Notes: generated by a model not told the origin, from the letters alone. A stretch of DNA of 44,837 bases from Streptococcus equinus (GCF_900104225.1 NZ_FNJK01000009.1:1-44837); one strand, 5' to 3'. Counted from the first letter of the stretch, positions 26,152 through 35,967 are shown. Numbers and translations are program-made.

Positions 26152-27636
26152 ATGACGTTAATTTACCAATCAACTCGCGACGAAAATAACAAAGTAACTG
26201 CTAGCCAAGCTATCTTACAAGGATTGGCAACTGACGGCGGTTTGTTTACCCCTGTATCAATTCCAGAAGTAGCGTTGGATTTTGAAACTTTGAAAGACGC
26301 TTCATATCAAGAAGTAGCAAAATTAGTCCTATCAGCCTTCTTGGATGATTTCACTGAAGAAGAATTGACTTACTGTATTGATTCTGCTTATGATGAAAAA
26401 TTTGACACTCCAGTAATTGCTCCAGTAGTTAAGTTGGGCGATCAATATAATCTTGAACTTTTCCATGGTTCAACAATCGCCTTTAAAGACATGGCTTTAT
26501 CAATTTTGCCATACCTTTTGACAACATCAGCTAAAAAACAAGGTGTTGATAATAAAATTGTCATTTTGACAGCAACATCAGGAGATACTGGTAAAGCTGC
26601 TATGGCTGGTTTTGCAGATGTTCCAGGAACTGAAATCATTGTCTTTTATCCAAAAGATGGTGTCAGCAAAATCCAAGAACTTCAAATGACAACACAAACT
26701 GGTAACAATACGCATGTTGTGGCAATTACTGGTAACTTTGACGATGCTCAAACAGATGTTAAACGCATGTTCAATGATGTTGATTTACGTGAAAAATTAC
26801 TTGCGCACAAAACACAATTTTCATCAGCTAACTCAATGAACGTTGGTCGTTTGGTACCGCAGGTTGTTTACTATGTTTATGCTTATGCGCAACTTGTTAA
26901 AGCGGGTCACATTAAAGCAGGTGAAAAAGTTAACTTCACTGTGCCAACAGGAAACTTCGGTAATATTCTGGCAGCTTACTATGCAAGTCAAATTGGTGTC
27001 CCAGTTGGTAAATTAATTTGTGCTTCGAATGAAAATAAAGTGTTAACTGATTTCTTCACAACAGGTACTTATGATAAAAAACGTGAATTTAAAGTGACAA
27101 CAAGCCCATCAATGGATATCTTGGTATCATCTAACTTGGAACGTTTGATTTTCCATCTTCTAGGTAATGATGCCGCAAAAACCAAAGTGTTGATGGAAAA
27201 ACTTGTTTCAGAAGGAGAATATACTCTTTCAGATGCTAACCAAGCTATTCTTGATATGTTTGAAGCTGGTTATGCAACAGAAGCTGAAACATCAGCTGAG
27301 ATTAAACGTGTTTATGATGCTTCTGATTACATTGAAGATCCTCACACAGCAGTTGCTTCAGCTGTTTACCAAAAATACGTTGAACGTACAGGTGATCACA
27401 CACCAACAGTAATTGCTTCAACAGCTAGTCCATATAAATTCCCGCGTGTAGCAGTGGAAGCAGTTAGTGGACAAGCACCAGCAGATGATTTTGCTGCGGT
27501 TAAAGAACTTGAAAAATTATCAGGTGTTGTCATTCCGAAAGCTGTTGACGGACTTGAAACAGCTGAAGTTCGCCACAAGACAGTTGTTGCAACAAGTGAT
27601 ATGCAAAAAGCTGTCGAGGAGTACTTAGGGCTTTAA
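26152..27636 (+). CDS. thrC: Threonine synthase
   Basis: PLP enzyme that turns O-phosphohomoserine into threonine. The 494-residue product starts MTLIYQSTRDENNKVTASQA. The PLP lysine is in the motif HGSTIAFKDMAL and the phosphate loop in TATSGDTGKAAM, as expected for the long class of threonine synthases. GAGG (26140-26143) is 8 nt before ATG 26152; GTG 26149 directly before it is the alternative. The gene stands alone, away from hom-thrB, with its own terminator. Confidence 0.95.
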   Translation: MTLIYQSTRDENNKVTASQAILQGLATDGGLFTPVSIPEVALDFETLKDASYQEVAKLVLSAFLDDFTEEELTYCIDSAYDEKFDTPVIAPVVKLGDQYNLELFHGSTIAFKDMALSILPYLLTTSAKKQGVDNKIVILTATSGDTGKAAMAGFADVPGTEIIVFYPKDGVSKIQELQMTTQTGNNTHVVAITGNFDDAQTDVKRMFNDVDLREKLLAHKTQFSSANSMNVGRLVPQVVYYVYAYAQLVKAGHIKAGEKVNFTVPTGNFGNILAAYYASQIGVPVGKLICASNENKVLTDFFTTGTYDKKREFKVTTSPSMDILVSSNLERLIFHLLGNDAAKTKVLMEKLVSEGEYTLSDANQAILDMFEAGYATEAETSAEIKRVYDASDYIEDPHTAVASAVYQKYVERTGDHTPTVIASTASPYKFPRVAVEAVSGQAPADDFAAVKELEKLSGVVIPKAVDGLETAEVRHKTVVATSDMQKAVEEYLGL

Positions 27637-27644
27637 AAAGCAGG

Positions 27645-27675
27645 AGCTGAGACTGGTTCTCAGCTTTTCTTTTTG
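27645..27675 (+). terminator. Intrinsic terminator of thrC
   Basis: AGCTGAGA (27645-27652) pairs with TCTCAGCT (27658-27665), followed by TTTCTTTTT. Confidence 0.88.
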
Positions 27676-27682
27676 TTACGAT
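27674..27682 (+). promoter_or_regulatory. Possible extended -10 promoter of the MATE gene
   Basis: TGT followed by TACGAT (27677-27682), ending 6 nt before the ATG at 27689. It overlaps the T-run of the thrC terminator and has no convincing -35. Confidence 0.4.
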
Positions 27683-27688
27683 AGAAAC

Positions 27689-28987
27689 ATGAAACAAACA
27701 AAGAAAATTATTCGATTGGCTTTTCCAGCCATGATGGAAAATCTTTTGCAGATGCTCATGGGGGTAGTTGATAACTATCTTGTTGCACAAGTTGGTCTTG
27801 TTGCTATGTCTGGTGTCTCTGTAGCTAACAATATTATTACCATTTATCAAGCAATTTTTATTGCTCTTGGTGCGGCGGTTTCAAGCTTAGTCGCTAAGAG
27901 TATTGGGGAAAAGAATGCCAAGAAATCTCTTCATTATCAATCTGAGTCCTTGCTTATTACTTTAGGATTGAGTTTAGTTCTTGGCTTGATTTCTATTTTG
28001 CTTGGAAAAACAATTCTGACTTGGTTGGGAACTGAAGCGGCTGTTACTCAGGCTGGTGGTTTATATCTTGCTGTTGTGGGTGGTTTGATTTTTAGTTTGG
28101 GGTTGATGACCACCTTGAGTGCTTTTTTGCGAGCGTTGGGGAAGCCGCAACTTCCAATGTATATTAGTTTGTTGACAAATGTTTTGAATGCCGGTTTGTC
28201 AGCTATAGCTGTATTTGTTTTTCAATGGGGAATTCTTGGTGTTGCCTGTTCAACGGTTTTGTCACGCTTGATTGGAACTATGTTGCTAGCGAGTCAGTTG
28301 CCAATCAAAAAGATTATCAAAAATATTAGATGGATTTTGGATCGCGACTTGGTTAAGATCGCCTTGCCCGCTGCCGGCGAGCGTTTGATGATGCGTGCTG
28401 GTGATGTTGTTATTGTGGCTATTATCGTTAAATTTGGTACGGAAGTGGTAGCGGGAAATGCTATCGGAGAGACTTTGACTCAGTTTAACTATATGCCAGG
28501 GATGGGAGTAGCTACAGCGACTGTAATCTTAGTGGCGCATAGTCTTGGACAAAAGAATGTTCATGAAATTAAACAATTGGTAAGAGAATCTTACATAATT
28601 TCAGTTGTACTGATGCTTTTGGTTGGTGCTACGGTCTTCTTTTCCGGCGGGTATTTAACACACTTATTTACAAATAATCAAGCGGCTTTAGCTGCCAGTC
28701 TTGTTGTCTTGTTTTACTCTTTTGTTGGTGGACCGGCAACCGCTGGTACCTTAATTTTCACAGCAGCTTGGCAAGGTTTAGGGAATGCTAAATTACCATT
28801 TTACGCAACAACTTTTGGTATGTGGGTTATTCGAATTATTTCGGGCTATGTACTTGGTGTGAGCATGAATTTAGGTTTAACTGGAGTTTGGTTAGCGACA
28901 GTAGCAGATAATATTTTCCGTTGGATTTTTCTATATATACTTTATCGAAAATATATAAAAAATTTACAAGAATCTACTATTAAATAG
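27689..28987 (+). CDS. MATE-family multidrug/organic cation efflux transporter
   Basis: A 432-residue membrane protein with about twelve helices in two MATE halves. It opens MKQTKKIIRLAFPAMMENLLQ, contains the half-repeat motifs DNYLVAQVGLVAMSGVSVANN and GNAIGETLTQFNYMPGMGVATATVILVAHSLGQ, and ends in a short basic tail. Such transporters expel cationic compounds using a Na+ or H+ gradient; substrate is unknown. There is no Shine-Dalgarno sequence before the ATG (ACGATAGAAAC), and the nearest -10 would give a leaderless mRNA. Confidence 0.9.
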   Translation: MKQTKKIIRLAFPAMMENLLQMLMGVVDNYLVAQVGLVAMSGVSVANNIITIYQAIFIALGAAVSSLVAKSIGEKNAKKSLHYQSESLLITLGLSLVLGLISILLGKTILTWLGTEAAVTQAGGLYLAVVGGLIFSLGLMTTLSAFLRALGKPQLPMYISLLTNVLNAGLSAIAVFVFQWGILGVACSTVLSRLIGTMLLASQLPIKKIIKNIRWILDRDLVKIALPAAGERLMMRAGDVVIVAIIVKFGTEVVAGNAIGETLTQFNYMPGMGVATATVILVAHSLGQKNVHEIKQLVRESYIISVVLMLLVGATVFFSGGYLTHLFTNNQAALAASLVVLFYSFVGGPATAGTLIFTAAWQGLGNAKLPFYATTFGMWVIRIISGYVLGVSMNLGLTGVWLATVADNIFRWIFLYILYRKYIKNLQESTIK

Positions 28988-28998
28988 CATCATTTTTT

Positions 28999-29022
28999 GC
29001 CAGATACTAGTCTGGCTTTTTT
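28999..29022 (+). terminator. Intrinsic terminator after the MATE gene
   Basis: GCCAGA (28999-29004) and TCTGGC (29011-29016) pair around a 6-nt loop, followed by TTTTTT. Confidence 0.9.
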
Positions 29023-29092
29023 GTTGTAAAAAATGGAAGAAAATACTGAAAACATTTTCTTTTAAAAAAACGAAAAAAAGGGTGCAAAATCC

Positions 29093-29121
29093 TTGCAAAC
29101 CACTGTTAAATCTGATATTAT
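29093..29121 (+). promoter_or_regulatory. Main promoter of the S10-spc-alpha operon
   Basis: TTGCAA (29093-29098), 17-bp spacer, TGA-TATTAT (-10 at 29116-29121). An A/T-rich tract upstream (29050-29080) may act as an UP element. Confidence 0.8.
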
Positions 29122-29127
29122 ATACTG

Positions 29128-29259
29128 GTGCTGTTAATACAGTGACTTTAGCTATGATACAAGAGGTTGCGACACGCTCGGTTGCATTGCCACGCAAAAG
29201 CGTGTTGGTTTTCTTGAGGAGCTAGCCTATTATCTTAAATAGACGAAAAGGAGAAAAAG
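29128..29259 (+). promoter_or_regulatory. Structured 5' leader of rpsJ
   Basis: About 130 nt lie between the promoter and rpsJ. GCGTGT (29200-29205) can pair with CACGC (29191-29195, AAAA loop) or with ACACGC (29172-29177), so two exclusive helices are possible. No T-run follows. E. coli controls this operon by L4 binding to the leader; whether this leader does the same is unknown. Confidence 0.5.
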
Positions 29260-29568
29260 ATGGCAAACAAAAAAATCCGTATCCGTTTGAAAGCATACGA
29301 ACATCGTACACTTGACACAGCGGCAGAAAAAATTGTTGAAACTGCAACACGTACAGGTGCTTCAGTAGCTGGACCAGTTCCACTTCCAACTGAACGTAGC
29401 TTGTACACAATTATTCGTGCGACTCACAAATACAAAGACTCTCGCGAACAATTCGAAATGCGTACTCACAAACGCTTGATCGATATCATCAACCCAACTC
29501 AAAAAACAGTTGATGCTTTGATGAAATTGGATCTTCCAAGTGGTGTTAACGTAGAAATCAAACTTTAA
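29260..29568 (+). CDS. rpsJ: 30S ribosomal protein S10 (NusE)
   Basis: First gene of the S10 operon. The 102-residue product starts [19 protein letters not shown] and has the loop [17 protein letters not shown]10 sits in the 30S head and, bound to NusB, joins the antitermination complex on rRNA transcripts. AAAAGGAG precedes the ATG. It is separated from rplC by a 109-nt spacer holding two copies of a 32-bp repeat, an unusually large gap in this operon. Confidence 0.97.
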   Translation: MANKKIRIRLKAYEHRTLDTAAEKIVETATRTGASVAGPVPLPTERSLYTIIRATHKYKDSREQFEMRTHKRLIDIINPTQKTVDALMKLDLPSGVNVEIKL

Positions 29569-29582
29569 TAAGGATTTGATTC

Positions 29583-29646
29583 TTGAGCACAAAAAACGCT
29601 CGTTAAAAACTTTTTTGAGCATAAAAAACGCTCATTAAAAACTTTT
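29583..29646 (+). repeat. Two tandem 32-bp repeats in the rpsJ-rplC spacer
   Basis: Units 29583-29614 and 29615-29646 differ at only two positions. Each contains TTGAGC and GCTC arms that can form a 4-bp hairpin with an A-rich loop, flanked by runs of T and A. Confidence 0.9.
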
Positions 29647-29677
29647 TAAATAAATAAAGTAAAGGAAATATTTTCTC

Positions 29678-30304
29678 ATGACAAAAGGAATCTTAGGGAA
29701 AAAAGTGGGAATGACTCAAATCTTCACTGAATCTGGTGAATTCATCCCTGTTACTGTCATCGAAGCAACTCCAAACGTTGTGCTTCAAGTGAAAACTGTT
29801 GAAACAGACGGTTATGAAGCTGTTCAAGTTGGTTTTGACGACAAACGTGAAGTATTGAGCAACAAACCTGCCAAAGGCCATGTAGCAAAAGCTAACACAG
29901 CTCCTAAGCGCTTCATTCGTGAATTCAAAAACATTGAAGGCTTGGAAGTTGGTCAAGAAATCACAGTTGATACATTCGAAGCTGGAGATGTTGTTGATGT
30001 AACTGGTACATCTAAAGGTAAAGGTTTCCAAGGTGTTATCAAACGCCATGGTCAAGCTCGTGGACCAATGGCTCACGGTTCTCGTTATCACCGTCGTCCA
30101 GGTTCTATGGGACCTGTTGCGCCTAACCGTGTTTTCAAAAACAAACACTTGGCAGGACGTATGGGTGGTAACCGTGTGACAATCCAAAACCTTGAAGTTG
30201 TCCAAGTTATCCCAGAGAAAAACGTTATCCTTATCAAAGGTAACGTACCAGGTGCTAAGAAATCTCTTATCACTATCAAATCAGCAGTTAAGGCTGCTAA
30301 ATAA
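29678..30304 (+). CDS. rplC: 50S ribosomal protein L3
   Basis: A 208-residue protein that binds 23S rRNA domain VI early in assembly and reaches the peptidyl-transferase centre. It has the N-terminal [15 protein letters not shown] and the long loop [18 protein letters not shown], which includes the usual methylated-Gln region. AAAGGA is 11 nt before the ATG; rplD follows after 23 nt. Confidence 0.97.
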   Translation: MTKGILGKKVGMTQIFTESGEFIPVTVIEATPNVVLQVKTVETDGYEAVQVGFDDKREVLSNKPAKGHVAKANTAPKRFIREFKNIEGLEVGQEITVDTFEAGDVVDVTGTSKGKGFQGVIKRHGQARGPMAHGSRYHRRPGSMGPVAPNRVFKNKHLAGRMGGNRVTIQNLEVVQVIPEKNVILIKGNVPGAKKSLITIKSAVKAAK

Positions 30305-30327
30305 TAAGAAAGGAGAAAACAGTTAAA

Positions 30328-30951
30328 ATGGCAAACGTAAAACTATTTGACCAAACTGGTAAAGAAGTTAGCTCAGTTGAATTGAACGACGCTATCTTCG
30401 GTATCGAACCAAACGAATCAGTAGTGTTTGATGTTGTTATCAGCCAACGCGCTAGCCTTCGCCAAGGTACTCACGCAGTTAAAAACCGCTCTGCAGTATC
30501 TGGTGGTGGTCGTAAACCATGGCGTCAAAAAGGAACTGGACGCGCTCGTCAAGGTTCTATCCGCTCACCACAATGGCGTGGTGGTGGTGTAGTCTTCGGA
30601 CCAACTCCACGTTCATACGGATACAAACTTCCACAAAAAGTTCGTCGCCTTGCATTGAAATCAGTTTACTCAGCTAAAGTTGCTGAAGAAAAATTTGTAG
30701 CTGTAGAAAGCCTTTCATTTGCAGCTCCAAAAACTGCTGAATTCGCAAACGTACTTTCAGCTCTTAACGTTGACTCAAAAGTACTTGTAATCCTTGAAGA
30801 AGGTAATGAATTTGCAGCACTTTCTGCACGTAACCTTCCAAACGTTAAAGTTGCAACTGCAACAACTGCAAGTGTTCTTGATATCGTAAACAGCGACAAA
30901 CTTCTTGTTACTAAAGAAGCAATCTCTACAATCGAGGAGGTTCTTGCATAA
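30328..30951 (+). CDS. rplD: 50S ribosomal protein L4
   Basis: A 207-residue protein whose extended loop [19 protein letters not shown] reaches the exit tunnel near L22, a region where macrolide-resistance changes occur in streptococci; nothing unusual is seen there. In E. coli L4 also represses its own operon. The stop overlaps the rplW start (TAATG) by one base. Confidence 0.97.
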   Translation: MANVKLFDQTGKEVSSVELNDAIFGIEPNESVVFDVVISQRASLRQGTHAVKNRSAVSGGGRKPWRQKGTGRARQGSIRSPQWRGGGVVFGPTPRSYGYKLPQKVRRLALKSVYSAKVAEEKFVAVESLSFAAPKTAEFANVLSALNVDSKVLVILEEGNEFAALSARNLPNVKVATATTASVLDIVNSDKLLVTKEAISTIEEVLA

Positions 30952-31247
30952 TGAATTTGTACGACGTAATCAAAAAACCAGTTATCACTGAAAAATCAAT
31001 GTACGACCTCGAAGCAGGTAAATATACATTTGAAGTTGACTCTCGTGCGCACAAACTTTTGATCAAACAAGCTGTTGAAGCTGCTTTTGATGGAGTTAAA
31101 GTTGCAAACGTGAACACTGTAACAGTTAAACCAAAAGCTAAACGTGTTGGTCGTTACACTGGTTTCACTTCAAAAACTAAAAAAGCTATCATCACTCTTA
31201 CAGCTGATTCTAAAGCAATCGAGTTGTTTGCAGCTGAAGCTGAATAA
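30951..31247 (+). CDS. rplW: 50S ribosomal protein L23
   Basis: A 98-residue tunnel-exit protein that docks trigger factor and the signal recognition particle. It starts [17 protein letters not shown], the usual L23 opening, with [20 protein letters not shown] later. It overlaps rplD by one base and is followed by rplB after 17 nt. GGAGG (30935-30939) inside rplD serves as its ribosome-binding site. Confidence 0.97.
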   Translation: MNLYDVIKKPVITEKSMYDLEAGKYTFEVDSRAHKLLIKQAVEAAFDGVKVANVNTVTVKPKAKRVGRYTGFTSKTKKAIITLTADSKAIELFAAEAE

Positions 31248-31264
31248 TCTAAGGAGGAAATAAC

Positions 31265-32098
31265 GTGGGTATTAAAGCTTATAAACCAACGACAAATGGT
31301 CGTCGTAATATGACTTCTTTGGATTTTGCTGAAATCACTACAAGCACTCCTGAGAAATCATTGCTTGTTTCACTTAAAAACAAAGCTGGTCGTAACAACA
31401 ACGGTCGCATCACTGTACGTCACCAAGGTGGCGGTCACAAACGTCACTACCGTTTGATTGACTTCAAACGTAACAAAGATGGCGTTGAAGCAGTTGTTAA
31501 AACTATCGAGTACGATCCAAACCGTACAGCTAACATCGCTCTTGTACACTACACTGATGGTGTGAAAACTTACATCCTTGCACCTAAAGGTCTTGAAGTT
31601 GGTCAACGTATCGTTTCAGGTCCAGATGCAGATATCAAAGTTGGTAATGCTCTTCCACTTGCTAACATCCCTGTTGGTACAGTTATTCACAACATCGAAC
31701 TTCAACCAGGTAAAGGTGCTGAATTGATCCGTGCCGCTGGTGCATCTGCACAAGTACTTGGTCAAGAAGGTAAATATGTTCTTGTTCGTCTTCAATCAGG
31801 CGAAGTTCGTATGATTCTTGGAACTTGCCGTGCTACAATCGGTACAGTTGGTAACGAACAACAAGTTCTTGTTAACCTTGGTAAAGCTGGTCGCAGCCGT
31901 TGGATGGGTGTCCGTCCTACAGTTCGTGGTTCTGTAATGAACCCTAATGATCACCCACACGGTGGTGGTGAAGGTAAAGCACCAGTTGGACGTAAAGCGC
32001 CATCTACTCCTTGGGGTAAACCTGCGCTTGGTCTTAAAACTCGTAACAAAAAAGCTCAATCTGACAAACTTATCATTCGTCGTCGTAACGATAAATAA
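31265..32098 (+). CDS. rplB: 50S ribosomal protein L2
   Basis: A 277-residue protein next to the peptidyl-transferase centre, needed for subunit joining. It has the conserved late segment [19 protein letters not shown] with the essential His. Translation begins at GTG 31265, with AAGGAGG just upstream. A 99-nt spacer with a strong hairpin separates it from rpsS. Confidence 0.97.
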   Translation: MGIKAYKPTTNGRRNMTSLDFAEITTSTPEKSLLVSLKNKAGRNNNGRITVRHQGGGHKRHYRLIDFKRNKDGVEAVVKTIEYDPNRTANIALVHYTDGVKTYILAPKGLEVGQRIVSGPDADIKVGNALPLANIPVGTVIHNIELQPGKGAELIRAAGASAQVLGQEGKYVLVRLQSGEVRMILGTCRATIGTVGNEQQVLVNLGKAGRSRWMGVRPTVRGSVMNPNDHPHGGGEGKAPVGRKAPSTPWGKPALGLKTRNKKAQSDKLIIRRRNDK

Positions 32099-32129
32099 TC
32101 TGTCAGTCGCTTAATTAATAATCATCCGC

Positions 32130-32166
32130 CAGCTCGGTAGTGTGCATTTATGCACACAGGCCGCTG
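32130..32166 (+). other. Hairpin in the rplB-rpsS spacer
   Basis: GTGTGCAT (32140-32147) pairs with ATGCACAC (32150-32157), and the outer CAGC (32130-32133) can pair with GCTG (32163-32166). No T-run, so not a standard terminator. Confidence 0.7.
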
Positions 32167-32197
32167 TGGTACTATATTTAAAGGAGAAAACTACAAA

Positions 32198-32473
32198 ATG
32201 GGACGTAGTCTTAAAAAAGGACCTTTCGTCGATGAGCATTTGATGAAAAAAGTTGAAGCTCAAGCAAATGACGAAAAGAAAAAAGTAATTAAAACTTGGT
32301 CACGTCGTTCAACGATTTTCCCAAGTTTCATTGGTTATACAATCGCAGTTTATGATGGACGTAAACACGTACCAGTTTACATTCAAGAAGACATGGTAGG
32401 TCACAAACTTGGTGAATTCGCACCAACTCGTACTTACAAAGGTCACGCATCAGACGATAAGAAAACACGTTAA
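32198..32473 (+). CDS. rpsS: 30S ribosomal protein S19
   Basis: A 91-residue protein of the 30S head that pairs with S13. It begins [19 protein letters not shown] and ends with the basic [16 protein letters not shown] 32198 has AAAGGAG upstream; an in-frame codon at 32150 lies inside the upstream hairpin and is rejected. rplV follows after 15 nt. Confidence 0.96.
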   Translation: MGRSLKKGPFVDEHLMKKVEAQANDEKKKVIKTWSRRSTIFPSFIGYTIAVYDGRKHVPVYIQEDMVGHKLGEFAPTRTYKGHASDDKKTR

Positions 32474-32488
32474 TAGGGGGAGGACACA

Positions 32489-32833
32489 ATGGCAGAAATT
32501 ACTTCAGCTAAAGCAATGGCTCGTACAGTCCGTGTTTCACCTCGTAAAACACGTCTTGTACTTGATCTTATCCGTGGTAAGAAAGTTGCTGACGCAATCG
32601 CAATCTTGAAATTCACTCCAAACAAAGCAGCTCGTGTAGTTGAAAAAGTTCTTAACTCTGCTATCGCTAACGCAGAAAATAACTTTGGTTTGGAAAAAGC
32701 TAACTTGGTAGTATCTGAAACTTTCGCAAACGAAGGACCAACAATGAAACGTTTCCGTCCACGTGCTAAAGGTTCAGCTTCACCAATCAACAAACGCACA
32801 ACTCACGTAACAGTAGTTGTGTCAGAAAAATAA
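32489..32833 (+). CDS. rplV: 50S ribosomal protein L22
   Basis: A 114-residue protein lining the exit tunnel. It shows [16 protein letters not shown] and the beta-hairpin region [21 protein letters not shown] in standard form, with none of the insertions linked to macrolide resistance. GGGGGAGG precedes the ATG; rpsC follows after 12 nt. Confidence 0.97.
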   Translation: MAEITSAKAMARTVRVSPRKTRLVLDLIRGKKVADAIAILKFTPNKAARVVEKVLNSAIANAENNFGLEKANLVVSETFANEGPTMKRFRPRAKGSASPINKRTTHVTVVVSEK

Positions 32834-32845
32834 GGAGGTAAAATC

Positions 32846-33499
32846 GTGGGTCAAAAAGTACATCCAATTGGTATGCGTGTCGGAATCATCCGTGATTGGG
32901 ATGCGAAATGGTATGCTGAAAAAGAATACGCGGATTACCTTCATGAAGATCTTGCAATCCGCAAATTCATCCAAACAGAATTGGCAGACGCTTCAGTTTC
33001 ACGTATTGAAATTGAACGTGCTGTAAATAAAGTAATTGTTTCACTTCATACTGCTAAACCAGGTATGGTTATCGGTAAAGGTGGAGCTAACGTTGACGCT
33101 CTTCGCGTTAAACTTAACAAATTGACTGGAAAACAAGTTCACATCAACATCGTTGAAATCAAACAACCTGATTTGGACGCACACCTTGTTGGTGAAAACA
33201 TTGCACGTCAACTTGAACAACGTGTTGCTTTCCGTCGCGCTCAAAAACAAGCTATCCAACGTACAATGCGTGCAGGTGCTAAAGGTATCAAAACTCAAGT
33301 ATCTGGTCGTTTGAACGGTGCTGATATCGCTCGTGCTGAAGGTTACTCAGAAGGAACTGTTCCACTTCACACACTTCGTGCAGATATCGACTACGCTTGG
33401 GAAGAAGCTGACACTACTTACGGTAAACTTGGTGTTAAAGTTTGGATCTACCGTGGTGAAGTTCTTCCAGCTCGTAAAAACACTAAAGGAGGCAAATAA
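32846..33499 (+). CDS. rpsC: 30S ribosomal protein S3
   Basis: A 217-residue KH-domain protein at the mRNA entry pore. It starts at GTG 32846 (product [18 protein letters not shown]) after AAGGAGG, and contains the KH motif [16 protein letters not shown]. The rplP start is only 3 nt after its stop, suggesting coupled translation. Confidence 0.97.
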   Translation: MGQKVHPIGMRVGIIRDWDAKWYAEKEYADYLHEDLAIRKFIQTELADASVSRIEIERAVNKVIVSLHTAKPGMVIGKGGANVDALRVKLNKLTGKQVHINIVEIKQPDLDAHLVGENIARQLEQRVAFRRAQKQAIQRTMRAGAKGIKTQVSGRLNGADIARAEGYSEGTVPLHTLRADIDYAWEEADTTYGKLGVKVWIYRGEVLPARKNTKGGK

Positions 33500-33502
33500 C
33501 AA

Positions 33503-33916
33503 ATGTTAGTACCTAAACGTGTTAAACACCGTCGCGAATTCCGTGGAAAAATGCGCGGTGAAGCTAAAGGTGGTAAAGAAGTCGCATTCGGTGAATACGG
33601 TCTTCAAGCTACTACTAGCCACTGGATCACAAACCGTCAAATCGAAGCTGCCCGTATCGCAATGACTCGTTACATGAAACGTGGTGGTAAAGTTTGGATT
33701 AAAATCTTCCCACACAAATCATACACTGCTAAAGCTATCGGTGTACGTATGGGTTCTGGTAAAGGGGCACCTGAAGGTTGGGTAGCACCAGTTAAACGTG
33801 GTAAAGTTATGTTCGAAATCGCTGGTGTACCTGAAGAAGTTGCACGTGAAGCACTTCGTCTTGCTAGCCACAAATTGCCAGTTAAGACTAAATTCGTGAA
33901 ACGTGAAGCAGAATAA
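33503..33916 (+). CDS. rplP: 50S ribosomal protein L16
   Basis: A 137-residue protein near the A site that helps tRNA accommodation. It starts [19 protein letters not shown] and contains [19 protein letters not shown], which holds the Arg hydroxylated in some bacteria. AAAGGAGG lies at the end of rpsC. rpmC follows after 9 nt. Confidence 0.97.
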   Translation: MLVPKRVKHRREFRGKMRGEAKGGKEVAFGEYGLQATTSHWITNRQIEAARIAMTRYMKRGGKVWIKIFPHKSYTAKAIGVRMGSGKGAPEGWVAPVKRGKVMFEIAGVPEEVAREALRLASHKLPVKTKFVKREAE

Positions 33917-33925
33917 GGAGAAATC

Positions 33926-34132
33926 ATGAAACTTCAAGAAATTAAAGATTTTGTTAAAGAGCTTCGTGGTCTTTCTCAAGAAGAACTTGCTAAGAAAGAA
34001 AACGAACTTAAGAAAGAACTTTTTGATCTTCGTTTCCAAGCTGCAGCAGGTCAACTTGATCAAACTGCTCGTTTGAACGAAGTTAAAAAACAAATTGCAC
34101 GTGTTAAAACAGTGCAATCTGAAAAGAAATAA
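33926..34132 (+). CDS. rpmC: 50S ribosomal protein L29
   Basis: A 68-residue two-helix protein at the tunnel exit. It starts [21 protein letters not shown] and ends with a lysine-rich helix, as usual. AAGGAG precedes the ATG; rpsQ follows after 27 nt. Confidence 0.96.
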   Translation: MKLQEIKDFVKELRGLSQEELAKKENELKKELFDLRFQAAAGQLDQTARLNEVKKQIARVKTVQSEKK

Positions 34133-34159
34133 TAGATTGGGAAAGGAGAAATTCTAATA

Positions 34160-34420
34160 ATGGAACGTAATCAACGTAAAACCCTTGTTGGACGCGTAGT
34201 ATCTGACAAAATGGATAAAACAATCACTGTTGTAGTTGAAACTAAACGTAACCACCCAGTCTATGGTAAACGTATCAACTATTCTAAAAAATACAAAGCA
34301 CATGATGAAAACAACGTTGCTAAAGAAGGCGATATCGTTCGTATCATGGAAACTCGTCCACTTTCAGCTACAAAACGCTTCCGTCTTGTAGAAGTTGTGG
34401 AAGAAGCTGTTATTATCTAA
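34160..34420 (+). CDS. rpsQ: 30S ribosomal protein S17
   Basis: An 86-residue OB-fold protein that binds 16S rRNA in early 30S assembly. It shows [36 protein letters not shown] and [14 protein letters not shown], the family pattern. AAAGGAG lies upstream; rplN follows after 24 nt. Confidence 0.97.
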
Positions 34421-34444
34421 TCAAACTAAAAGGAGAAATTTGAA

Positions 34445-34813
34445 ATGATTCAACAAGAAACTCGCTTGAAAGTTGCTGATAATAGCGGTGCTCGTGAGAT
34501 CTTGACTATCAAAGTTCTTGGTGGTTCAGGACGTAAATTCGCTAACATCGGTGACGTAATCGTTGCTTCTGTAAAACAAGCTACTCCTGGTGGAGCTGTT
34601 AAAAAAGGTGATGTCGTAAAAGCTGTAGTTGTTCGTACTAAAACTGGTGCACGCCGTCCAGACGGTTCATACATCAAATTTGACGACAACGCTGCTGTAA
34701 TCATCCGTGATGACAAAACTCCTCGCGGAACTCGTATCTTCGGCCCTGTTGCACGTGAATTGCGTGAAGGTGGCTTCATGAAGATCGTATCACTTGCACC
34801 AGAAGTACTTTAA
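34445..34813 (+). CDS. rplN: 50S ribosomal protein L14
   Basis: A 122-residue intersubunit-bridge protein, also the docking site of the silencing factor RsfS. It starts [19 protein letters not shown] and includes [29 protein letters not shown] in standard form. Its stop is followed by a 76-nt spacer with two GC-rich hairpins before rplX. Confidence 0.97.
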   Translation: MIQQETRLKVADNSGAREILTIKVLGGSGRKFANIGDVIVASVKQATPGGAVKKGDVVKAVVVRTKTGARRPDGSYIKFDDNAAVIIRDDKTPRGTRIFGPVARELREGGFMKIVSLAPEVL

Positions 34814-34834
34814 TTCATAAACACAAACTAAGTC

Positions 34835-34863
34835 CCCTGCTTTTGCAGGGTGCCCATTAGGGC
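34835..34863 (+). other. Two adjacent GC-rich hairpins between rplN and rplX
   Basis: CCCTGC-TTTT-GCAGGG (34835-34850) is followed at once by GCCC-ATTA-GGGC (34852-34863). No T-run follows. They could act in mRNA processing or pausing. Confidence 0.7.
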
Positions 34864-34889
34864 GTAAGAAATAATAGGAGAAAAACCAA

Positions 34890-35195
34890 ATGTTTGTAAA
34901 AAAAGGCGATAAAGTTCGCGTTATTGCTGGTAAGGACAAAGGCGTTGAAGCTGTAGTTCTTAAAGCCCTTCCTAAAGTCAACAAAGTTGTTGTTGAAGGT
35001 GTTGCTATTGTTAAAAAACATCAAAAACCAAACAACGTAAACCCTCAAGGTGCTATCGTGGAAAAAGAAGCACCAATCCATGTGTCTAACGTTCAAGTTC
35101 TTGACAAAAATGGTGTTGCAGGACGTGTTGGTTACAAAGTTGTAGACGGCAAAAAAGTTCGTTACAACAAAAAATCAGGCGAAGTGCTTGATTAA
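34890..35195 (+). CDS. rplX: 50S ribosomal protein L24
   Basis: A 101-residue assembly initiator for the 50S subunit with an N-terminal KOW motif ([20 protein letters not shown]). AATAGGAG precedes ATG 34890. rplE follows after 26 nt. Confidence 0.97.
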   Translation: MFVKKGDKVRVIAGKDKGVEAVVLKALPKVNKVVVEGVAIVKKHQKPNNVNPQGAIVEKEAPIHVSNVQVLDKNGVAGRVGYKVVDGKKVRYNKKSGEVLD

Positions 35196-35221
35196 TCACG
35201 AAGGAAAGGAGAAAGTATATA

Positions 35222-35764
35222 ATGGCAAATCGCTTAAAAGAAAAATACACTAACGAAGTAGTTCCTGCTTTGACTGAAAAATTCAACTACACTTCAGTTA
35301 TGGCTGTCCCAAAAGTTGAGAAAATCGTTCTTAACATGGGTGTTGGTGATGCTGTAAATAACGCTAAAAACCTTGAAAAAGCTGCTGCTGAATTGGCACT
35401 TATTTCAGGTCAAAAACCATTGATTACTAAAGCTAAGAAATCAATCGCTGGCTTCCGTCTTCGTGAAGGTGTAGCGATCGGTGCAAAAGTTACCCTTCGT
35501 GGTGAACGTATGTACGAATTCTTAGATAAATTGGTAACTGTTTCACTTCCACGTGTGCGTGACTTCCACGGTGTTCCAACAAAATCATTTGACGGACGTG
35601 GTAACTACACACTTGGTGTGAAAGAACAATTGATCTTCCCAGAAATCAACTTTGATGATGTTGATAAAGTACGTGGTCTTGATATTGTTATCGTAACTAC
35701 TGCTAACACTGACGAAGAAGGTCGTGAATTGCTTAAAGGCCTTGGAATGCCTTTTGCAAAATAA
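35222..35764 (+). CDS. rplE: 50S ribosomal protein L5
   Basis: A 180-residue 5S-rRNA-binding protein. It starts [21 protein letters not shown] and has [15 protein letters not shown] and the loop [26 protein letters not shown] lies upstream. rpsN follows after 17 nt. Confidence 0.97.
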   Translation: MANRLKEKYTNEVVPALTEKFNYTSVMAVPKVEKIVLNMGVGDAVNNAKNLEKAAAELALISGQKPLITKAKKSIAGFRLREGVAIGAKVTLRGERMYEFLDKLVTVSLPRVRDFHGVPTKSFDGRGNYTLGVKEQLIFPEINFDDVDKVRGLDIVIVTTANTDEEGRELLKGLGMPFAK

Positions 35765-35781
35765 TTTAGGAGGTAAATCAA

Positions 35782-35967
35782 TTGGCTAAAAAATCTATGA
35801 TTGCTAAGAATCATCGCCCTGCGAAATTCTCTACGCAAGCTTACACTCGTTGCGAACGTTGTGGTCGTCCACATTCAGTTTACCGCAAATTCAAACTTTG
35901 CCGTGTTTGCTTCCGTGAGTTAGCTTACAAAGGTCAAATTCCAGGCGTTACCAAAGCTTCTTGGTAA
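35782..35967 (+). CDS. rpsN: 30S ribosomal protein S14, zinc-binding type Z
   Basis: A 61-residue S14 of the short zinc form with two CxxC pairs, C24/C27 (CERCGRP) and C40/C43 (CRVCF). It starts at TTG 35782, with TAGGAGG at 35767-35773, giving [16 protein letters not shown]. Because it needs zinc, cells often keep a zinc-free paralogue (rpsN2) elsewhere for zinc starvation. A 177-nt structured spacer separates it from rpsH. Confidence 0.96.
   Translation: MAKKSMIAKNHRPAKFSTQAYTRCERCGRPHSVYRKFKLCRVCFRELAYKGQIPGVTKASW

Noticed and set aside
30328..32833. Macrolide-resistance type changes in L4 or L22
   Set aside because: The tunnel loops read as normal streptococcal sequences with no insertion or deletion.
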